Source: CAYTSW01 sp964440605 (GTDB lineage: Bacteria > Planctomycetota > Phycisphaerae > Phycisphaerales > UBA1924). From it: DNA of 50,280 nt. The notes beneath the pieces are model-generated. The model saw only the letters and a list, made by a program, of their open reading frames with translations, had not been told where the DNA came from and searched no databases. Positions 44,901 through 50,280 of this stretch are shown here, piece by piece. The stretch lies in NCBI GenBank assembly GCA_964440605.1, contig CAYTSW010000007.1, positions 1-50,280 on the forward strand. Direction: 5' to 3'. Made by a program: the position numbers and the translations under genes. Positions within the stretch are counted from its first letter, which is position 1; every line of letters starts with the position of its first letter.

Positions 44901-46327
44901 TGACGCGGGTGACGGCGGTGGTGATCGCTCTAGCGGCCCTGGTGGGCCTTTCCATGGCGGGGCACTGGTGGACGCAGGAAGGCGCGCCGGTGCTCGGGGC
45001 CGGGGAAGAGGCCGCCAGCGTTGTGGTGACCGATGCGCTGGGTGAAGAGTTGGATCAGCGCGACCTGGGGCTCGTGGACGCGGGGGCGAACGTGGGATTG
45101 CTGCTGCTCGGCTCGTGGTTGATGGGGGTGTTGTTTACCAAGGTTGGCCTGCCGAAGATCACGGGTTTTCTGGTCTTCGGGGTGTTGATGGGCTCCAGCG
45201 TGCTGGGCGTTGTGAGCAAGGAGTCGCTGCCGTACCTGACGCTGGTGAACGACCTGGCGATCGCGCTGATTGCGCTGACCGCGGGCGCGGAGATCAGGCT
45301 CGCGGAACTCAAGCGGTCGCTCAAGGCGGTGCTGATTCTGACGGCAGTCATCGTGGGCGGCGTCTTTGCGGTGATCATGGGTGGCTCGACGCTGGTGTTT
45401 GGCGGATTGCCCGGCGCCGGAGGCGAGGATGGCACGCCGGTGTGGCTGATCGGGCTGATCGCCGCGCCGCTGATGGTGGCGAACTCGCCGGCGGTGATCA
45501 TGGCGATGCTCCAGGAGACGGGGGCCAAGGGGCCGCTCGCGCGAACGTCGCTGATGGTAACGGTGGGCAAGGACTTGGCGTTGGTGGTGCTCTTCGCGGT
45601 GGTGATGACGTACGCCGGGACGAGGCTGACGGCGGAGGGGGATTCGGAGCAGCAGGGGTTGGCGCTGGCGCTGACGCAACAGCTTGGCGGGTCGCTGTTA
45701 GGCGGGGTGCTGGTGGGGCTGGGGATGACGCTGTACCTGCGCGCGGTGGGGCGACACGTGCCGGTGTTCGTGGTGCTCAGCGGGTTCGCGATGGCGACGG
45801 TGAGCCAGTTGCTGGGCCTGGAGACGCTGATCGTCGGGCTGGTCGCGGGGATGTTGATGGAGAACGCGTACCCGTCGCGCTCGGAGCCGATGTTCGAGAC
45901 GGTGGAAGAGCTGAGCCTGCCGGTGTACTGCGTGTTCTTTGCGGTCGCCGGGGCGAAGCTAGAGCTGGGTTCGATCACCGGATCGCTGTGGCTGATGGCC
46001 GGGGCGCTGGTGGCGATGCGGTTCGCGGCGGTGTGGGTGGCGGCGACGGGCGGGGCGAAGCTGGCGGGGGTGGCGAAGCCGGCTCGGACGTGGCTGTGGA
46101 CGGCGTTCGTGCCTCAAGCGGGGGTGTCGCTGGCGTTGGCGTCGATCGTCGTGGACACGTTCCCTGAGGAGCGATTCGAATGGTCGCCGGCGTTGTTCAA
46201 CGTGTCGCTGGCGGTCATCGCGTTCCACGAGTTGGTGGGGCCGGCGTTGCTGAAGCTGGGGCTGGTCCGCTCGGGCGAAGTGGGCGGATCGGGCGGGGGC
46301 AGCGAGGACAGCACGGGCGGGGACTGA
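44897..46327 (+). CDS. CPA2-type cation:proton antiporter
   Basis: 476 residues; ATGA overlap with the upstream antiporter-like gene. An N-terminal membrane segment and a 40-residue loop precede a Na+/H+ exchanger domain with about 12 helices: VGLPKITGFLVFGVLMGSSV, LVNDLAIALIALTAGAEIRL (with the LTAGAEI signature), IGLIAAPLMVANSPAVIMAM, SLMVTVGKDLALVVLFAVVM and VFVVLSGFAMATVSQLLGLE. No TrkA_N domain is attached. Probably swaps K+ or Na+ for H+. Last gene of the EIIA/PII-like/antiporter run; 105 bases before the Mrp region. Confidence 0.9.
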   Translation: MMTRVTAVVIALAALVGLSMAGHWWTQEGAPVLGAGEEAASVVVTDALGEELDQRDLGLVDAGANVGLLLLGSWLMGVLFTKVGLPKITGFLVFGVLMGSSVLGVVSKESLPYLTLVNDLAIALIALTAGAEIRLAELKRSLKAVLILTAVIVGGVFAVIMGGSTLVFGGLPGAGGEDGTPVWLIGLIAAPLMVANSPAVIMAMLQETGAKGPLARTSLMVTVGKDLALVVLFAVVMTYAGTRLTAEGDSEQQGLALALTQQLGGSLLGGVLVGLGMTLYLRAVGRHVPVFVVLSGFAMATVSQLLGLETLIVGLVAGMLMENAYPSRSEPMFETVEELSLPVYCVFFAVAGAKLELGSITGSLWLMAGALVAMRFAAVWVAATGGAKLAGVAKPARTWLWTAFVPQAGVSLALASIVVDTFPEERFEWSPALFNVSLAVIAFHELVGPALLKLGLVRSGEVGGSGGGSEDSTGGD

Positions 46328-46432
46328 TCGTCCGCACGGGATGGGTCGGGATGCGACTTATGGTGTCGGTTCGAGCGGCAAGCCGCGAGGAGCGGACAGA
46401 CTCGATATGGCGCGACAGATCGCATGGACGTG

Positions 46433-47640
46433 ATGGACGATCTGGTCGGGGTACTTCTGACGTGTGCGGTGCTGGCGCCGGCGATGTTCGGGTGGGCTCG
46501 CGGGTGTTGCGGCGGTTTTGGGTGTGGCGCTCGGGCTCGCCCGGCGTCTACATCGACCGATGAACGATCCCCACACGAGCTTGTTCGCGGTTGTGCACCG
46601 AGCGCTGGAACGAGTCGGGTATCGCGCGGCGCGGCTGAGCCAGCCGGGCACCCTGTGGTGGTACCTGTTCGTGGCCGTGCTGACCCTTGTCAGCCTGTTG
46701 CTGCTGGTGTTCGTGCGCGACCGGCGGGCGTGGGTGATGCCCGAGGTGCTGAGCCTCTTTCGCGCAACACCCGCGGTGGTCATCATGGCGCTTGGCGTCA
46801 CGACGATGGTCGTGCTGACGGCAACGTTGATGCCGCAGGTGCGTCGGCGTGTGGTTCGCGTGCTGGTGCTGGGGACAGTGGGGTTCAGCCTGACCGTGTT
46901 GTACCTGCTGTATCGGGCGCCCGACCTGGCGCTGACGCAGCTCATGTTCGAGATCATCAGCGTGCTGCTCTTCCTGCTGGTGCTGCGTCTGATCCCCGAG
47001 CGCACCAAGGCGGAGCGTGAGCGGTTCGACGTACCGCGCGCGGCGTTCGCCGCCTTCGCCGGGCTGGTGGTCGGGTGGGCGGTGCTGCATGCGGGATCGG
47101 TGGCCGATGCTTCGCGGGCGGAACGCGTGGCGGAGGTGTTGAACGAGCGTGCAACCGAGATTGAGGCGGCGGACGAGCCCAATGTTGCGGTACGCGAGGC
47201 GGACACCCCCGCGGCGACGGGGCCAGCGCCACGCGAGCGGCTGGGCTGGTGGTTTCTCCGGCACAGCTACGCGGGGACCGACGAGAGCGAAGGCCGTGGC
47301 GGCGGCGGGCGGAACGCCGTCAACGTGATCCTCGTGGACTTTCGCGGCTACGACACGCTGGGCGAGATCACGGTGCTGGCGATTGCGTCGATGGCGGTGC
47401 TGAACATGCTGGGACCGTTTGAGGCGATCCGCCGGCGACGTGAATCGGGCGTTGCGGTGTTCGCGCTGCCCCAGCCTCACCTACGGTCGCTCCCGCTGCG
47501 CACGGCGATGCGTCTGGTCCTGCCGCTCGCGTTTATCTTCGCGGCCTACGTGTTCTTCAAGGGGCACGAGGAACCGGGCGGCGGGTTCGTGGCGGGGCTT
47601 ATCGCTTCGGTCACTCTGTGCGTGTTCAGGATGTCGGAGG
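46433..47640 (+). pseudogene. mrpA: Truncated mrpA-mrpB remnant
   Basis: The first 20 codons (MDDLVGVLLTCAVLAPAMFG, one frame) look like an MrpA N-terminus. At about 46485-46500 the frame shifts to one that reads LAGVAAVLGVALGLARRL and then the MrpA C-terminal half: LYRAPDLALTQLMFEIISVL, NVILVDFRGYDTLGEITVLA. A fused MrpB start follows (LAFIFAAYVFFKGHEEPGGG) and ends at VAGLIASVTLCV, about 47625. The NuoL-like antiporter core of MrpA (about 480 residues) is absent, as is the rest of MrpB. The frame beyond is non-coding in appearance. Assembly collapse is possible. End coordinates are approximate. Confidence 0.7.
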
Positions 47641-47643
47641 GGC

Positions 47644-48378
47644 GTGGTGGAACTCGTCCTGCCGGCGATGGCGCTGCCGACGATGGTCATCGCGGGCGTG
47701 TGCGCGCTGGGTGTGCCCACGGTTCGTCGGATCATGGGCTTTGTGCTCATCGCGCATGTCGGATATCTATTGATGGGCATCGCGCTGGGCACGGCGACTT
47801 CGCTCGGCGCCACGCTGCTCACAACGGCGCAGGAAATGTTCGTGATCGCCGGGCTGTACACCTTCGGCGCCGTGCTCGAACGCACAGCGGGGACAGACGA
47901 CCTGCGCGCGCTCGGCGGCGGGCACGCGTGGGCCGGCGGCGTCTCCGGACGGGTGTTCATCCTCATCGTCGCCGCCGCCGGGTTGCCGCCGACGTCGGCG
48001 TTCTTCGGCAAGGCGCTGCTCGTGCGCGAGGGCGTCGAGACAGGCAACTGGGCGTTGACAACTGCACTTCTGATGGCTGCATTGCTCATCCTCCTCGCGA
48101 TGCTGCGCATCTGGTGCGGCTCCATGTGGCGTCTTCGCGAGTCGGGTCAGCAGATCACGGCACAGCCGACGCCTGCGACGCTGTCGATGGGACTCTGGGT
48201 GTTCGCTGGCGGAGTGGTGTTGACTTCGGTCGGTGCGGGGGTGCTCACGGAGTTGTGCATCGAAGCCGGGGAGCATCTCGTGCGACCCGAGGCAGCAGTC
48301 GACGCGGTGCTGGGCGAGGGTGCGTGGCCCCTCGGCGCATCCGGAGCGGAGTCTGAACCAGGAGGCGTGACGCCGTGA
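47644..48378 (+). pseudogene. mrpD: Truncated mrpD remnant (C-terminal half)
   Basis: 244 codons from GTG 47644 (CGGAGGGG upstream could serve as a ribosome-binding site). The sequence is the C-terminal half of an MrpD/NuoM-like antiporter: LIAHVGYLLMGIALGTATSL, FVIAGLYTFGAVLERTAGTD, LIVAAAGLPPTSAFFGKALL. The first 330 or so residues of MrpD and all of MrpC are missing between this and the MrpB remnant. The end overlaps mrpE (GTGA), as in an intact operon. It may be translated, but a working antiporter module is unlikely. Confidence 0.7.
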
Positions 48379-48851
48379 TCGAGCGTGCGGGATTCAACAT
48401 CGCGCTGGCGGTGGTGTGGTGCCTGCTCGCGGGCTCGTTCACCGCGTGGAACTTGGTCGCGGGCCTCGCGGTTTCCGTGCTGGTGATCTCGATCTACAGC
48501 GGGGCGACCGGCGGGCCGCGGTACGCCGTACGCCTGTTGAACGTGCTGCGCTTTCTCGCGTGGTTCCTTGGAGTGCTGGTGAAGTCGAACATCCAGATCG
48601 CGGCGGAGGTGGTCACGCCCGGGTGGTCGCAGAAACCCCGAGTCGTGCGGTACGACGTCAGCGACCTGACCGCAGCACAGAAGACCGTCCTGGCCAGCGC
48701 GATCACGCTGACGCCGGGAACGCTGACAGTCGATGTGTGCCCGAACGGCGATTGGCTGTACCTGCACTGCATGTACGCGGAGGATCGGGCGTGGCAGATC
48801 GAGCAGATCGACGAGCTGGCGGTCAGGCTCAAGCGATGCGTCTTCGCATGA
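48375..48851 (+). CDS. mrpE: Na+/H+ antiporter subunit E
   Basis: 158 residues from GTG 48375, overlapping the mrpD stop, with AGGAGG nine bases upstream. Membrane segments FNIALAVVWCLLAGSFTAWN and FLAWFLGVLVKSNIQIAAEV, then the conserved soluble part LASAITLTPGTLTVDVCPNG and LYLHCMY. Length and motifs are standard for MrpE/MnhE. Stop overlaps mrpF start. Confidence 0.93.
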   Translation: MIERAGFNIALAVVWCLLAGSFTAWNLVAGLAVSVLVISIYSGATGGPRYAVRLLNVLRFLAWFLGVLVKSNIQIAAEVVTPGWSQKPRVVRYDVSDLTAAQKTVLASAITLTPGTLTVDVCPNGDWLYLHCMYAEDRAWQIEQIDELAVRLKRCVFA

Positions 48852-49252
48852 ACGTCTCACCGTCGATTTTGGCGATGGCGGCCGACCGCGGCGTGCTCAG
48901 AGGAGCCACCGGCGCGCATGGCTCGCCCCCCCCACTGCCCGCGACACGCCCGCCGAGTCCGCTGGAAGAGTCGGCTGAACTGGTTCTCTTCGCTGTCGTG
49001 GATGTGGGCATAGTGCTGATGTTTGCTTCGCTGGGGATGGTGTTGTACCGGGTGCTCAAGGGGCCCACGCTGGTCGACCGCGCGATCGGCTCGGACACCT
49101 CGGCGGTCCTCGTCGTGACGCTGGTGATCCTGATGACGATCCGCCTCGACACGCTGGTGGCGTTCGACGCCGTGCTGATCGTCTCGATCCTCGGTTTCGT
49201 CTCGACGGTCGCGGTGACGCAGTTCATCGGGCGACGGAGGTCGGTGCAATGA
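48848..49252 (+). CDS. mrpF: Na+/H+ antiporter subunit F
   Basis: 134 residues from ATG 48848 (ATGA overlap). The first 40 residues are a Pro/Gly-rich tail longer than in typical MrpF. Three membrane segments follow, with the conserved LYRVLKGPTLVDRAIGSDTS, LVVTLVILMTIRLDTLVAFD and AVLIVSILGFVSTVAVTQFI. Overlaps mrpG by four bases. Confidence 0.9.
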   Translation: MNVSPSILAMAADRGVLRGATGAHGSPPPLPATRPPSPLEESAELVLFAVVDVGIVLMFASLGMVLYRVLKGPTLVDRAIGSDTSAVLVVTLVILMTIRLDTLVAFDAVLIVSILGFVSTVAVTQFIGRRRSVQ

Positions 49253-49776
49253 CAACGGTGCACGTGCTGACGATCGCATCACTCGATCCGACACCGATCG
49301 CGCCGGGCGGATCAGAGCTCACGGTGCAGGCGGTCATGACGCTGCTCGCGGCGTGCGTGCTGGCGTTCGGCCTGTTCTTCATGGTTGTCGGCGCCATGGG
49401 CGTGCTGCGGATGCCCGACGCCTACCAGCGCCTGCACGCGGCGTCCAAGTGCACGACCCTCGGGCTGACGGGGATGCTGCTCGCGACGGTGCTGCACCTT
49501 CCCGACATCGAAACGGTCAGCAAGGCGATCATCACGATCGTCTTCACGATCGTCGCCGCGCCGATCGGGAGCCACCTGCTCGCAAAGGCCGCCCATCACG
49601 GCGAGCTGAAACAGTGGCGCGGGACGTTGTCGGACGAGTTGGCGGCGGACAAGCGATCGCCCGACCGCGCGGCAAGCGATGACGCGTACGGCATCGAAGG
49701 CCGCCCCGCCCCCGAGCCTGCGGCTCCCGCTCCTCAAAGCGGCGGCATTGCGGCCGCGTCGCGAGAGAGCGGGTGA
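49249..49776 (+). CDS. mrpG: Na+/H+ antiporter subunit G
   Basis: 175 residues; GGAGG eight bases before the ATG. Core MrpG features: FGLFFMVVGAMGVLRMPDAY, QRLHAASKCTTLGLTGMLLA and FTIVAAPIGSHLLAKAAHHG. A charged, Pro/Ala-rich C-terminal tail of about 50 residues is an addition to the family's usual length. Last gene of the Mrp group. Confidence 0.93.
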   Translation: MTTVHVLTIASLDPTPIAPGGSELTVQAVMTLLAACVLAFGLFFMVVGAMGVLRMPDAYQRLHAASKCTTLGLTGMLLATVLHLPDIETVSKAIITIVFTIVAAPIGSHLLAKAAHHGELKQWRGTLSDELAADKRSPDRAASDDAYGIEGRPAPEPAAPAPQSGGIAAASRESG

Positions 49777-49821
49777 AGTGGAACGGTCCGGGCACGCGTG
49801 CTACGCTCTTGGCCCGGATTC

Positions 49822-49909
49822 GGAGAGGTGTCCGAGTGGCTGAAGGAGCACGGCTGGAATCCGTGTATGGCGCATCGCGTCATCGGGGGTTCGAATCCCC
49901 CCCTCTCCG
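49822..49909 (+). tRNA. tRNA-Ser (GGA anticodon)
   Basis: 88 nt. Acceptor arms GGAGAGG and CCTCTCC pair perfectly, discriminator G at 49909. The anticodon stem-loop CACGG-CTGGAAT-CCGTG gives anticodon GGA (reads UCC/UCU). A long variable arm (ATGGCGCATCGCGTCAT) and the T arm GGGGG-TTCGAAT-CCCCC confirm a class II serine tRNA. CCA is not encoded. Confidence 0.96.
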
Positions 49910-49920
49910 CTTGCCGACTG

Positions 49921-49954
49921 AAAACGTCCCTCAGCGTGTTCGAGGGGCGTTTTT
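49921..49954 (+). terminator. Terminator after tRNA-Ser
   Basis: AAAACGTCCCTC pairs with GAGGGGCGTTTT (one wobble) across a nine-base loop, followed by another T. Ends the tRNA transcript. Confidence 0.88.
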
Positions 49955-50068
49955 CGTTGCCGGGCGGGCGCCGAGTTTCCGATAAGTTCCGGATCGGGGC
50001 GCTGTAGTGCATCCGCGTGAGTTCCCTTTCGTTCTACGCAGCATGAGCACGGCCATCGTGGTAACGCT

Positions 50069-50280
50069 TCACCTGCGTGGCTCCCATGTCTTGCAGACGA
50101 TCCGTTTGGGGGAGACAGTCAAATCCTCGGTGCTGGTCGCGAGGCGGAAGAAGATCAAGCGAATGCGCTCGACTTCGGCCCCTGGAAGCCTCGCCTCGAC
50201 CCTGCTTGCGAAGTAACGGCACGCTTCGTCGCGGTGCGCGCGGTGGCGGCGCTTGGTCACGGCGATGAGATACTTCCGCC
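50069..50280 (-). CDS. Possible partial gene, C-terminus only
   Basis: A minus-strand frame is open from the window end to a TGA at 50071-50069, reading RKYLIAVTKRRHRAHRDEAC, then RYFASRVEARLPGAEVERIR and ending CKTWEPRR. Third-position GC is about three quarters, compatible with coding but not decisive. I recognise no domain. If real, most of it lies beyond 50280. The 49955-50068 stretch holds nothing identifiable. Confidence 0.35.
   Translation of the reverse strand, partial: RKYLIAVTKRRHRAHRDEACRYFASRVEARLPGAEVERIRLIFFRLATSTEDLTVSPKRIVCKTWEPRR

Noticed and set aside
46464..48356. A single 630-codon plus-strand frame over the Mrp region
   Set aside because: Only its first part (to about 47625) reads as MrpA/MrpB. 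Beyond that the translation is Arg/Ala/Gly-rich with no membrane pattern, while another frame encodes the MrpD C-terminus.
50007..50216. 69-codon plus-strand frame near the window end
   Set aside because: It overlaps the minus-strand frame that has better codon bias and is open to the window edge; no ribosome-binding site is evident.
49822..50280. Integrated element at the tRNA-Ser gene
   Set aside because: No integrase, no repeated tRNA 3' end and no drop in GC content are visible in the bases available.

Overview
The window is GC-rich, densely packed bacterial DNA. It most resembles the Planctomycetota, probably class Phycisphaerae. The signs are secreted proteins ending in a proline-containing, arginine-capped sorting tail (PEP-CTERM-like); others ending in paired calcium-loop (dockerin-like) repeats with a terminal DCLD; prepilin-leader proteins with a C-terminal DGH motif; a YdjY-type lipoprotein; and short palindromic intergenic repeats. 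The lineage is inferred from gene content; no rRNA gene is present.

Layout. 1-5.4 kb: a minus-strand operon (STAS protein, purN, secreted HExxH/PDZ protein cut by the window edge) and a plus-strand set (DinB-like protein, nadB, lipoprotein). 5.4-8 kb: a dockerin-type secreted protein divergent from a pseudopilin-like protein, with a 17-bp palindrome between them. 8-19.7 kb: mainly housekeeping genes (glgP, panB, HtrA-like protease, rpsP-trmD-rplS, truncated haemoglobin, transglutaminase-like protein, lepA). 19.8-24 kb: a PEP-CTERM-like protein, then a promoter and cobalamin riboswitch in front of three overlapping genes for a beta-propeller-like surface protein, a conserved surface protein and a pseudopilin. 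24-31.6 kb: a BFD-like ferredoxin, MazG, trpA, type III glutamine synthetase and cobalamin-dependent metH. 31.9-35.4 kb: an ABC exporter pair and uppP. 35.4-42 kb: lipoproteins and two secreted proteins around a helix-turn-helix gene. 42-49.8 kb: a long cation-transport region (EIIA-like, PII-like, two CPA-type antiporters, then an Mrp cluster). The end holds tRNA-Ser and a possible partial gene.

The most notable unit is the cobalamin-riboswitch operon at 20.7-24.0 kb. Its genes look like surface proteins, not B12 biosynthesis or a TonB receptor, and a B12-dependent MetH is encoded 4 kb away. A corrinoid-capture role is plausible but is inference. The second is the Mrp cluster, where the antiporter cores of MrpA and MrpD, part of MrpB and all of MrpC are missing while MrpE, F and G are intact. 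The third is a pair of similar palindromes placed in front of the two secreted-protein genes that flank an uncharacterised helix-turn-helix protein.
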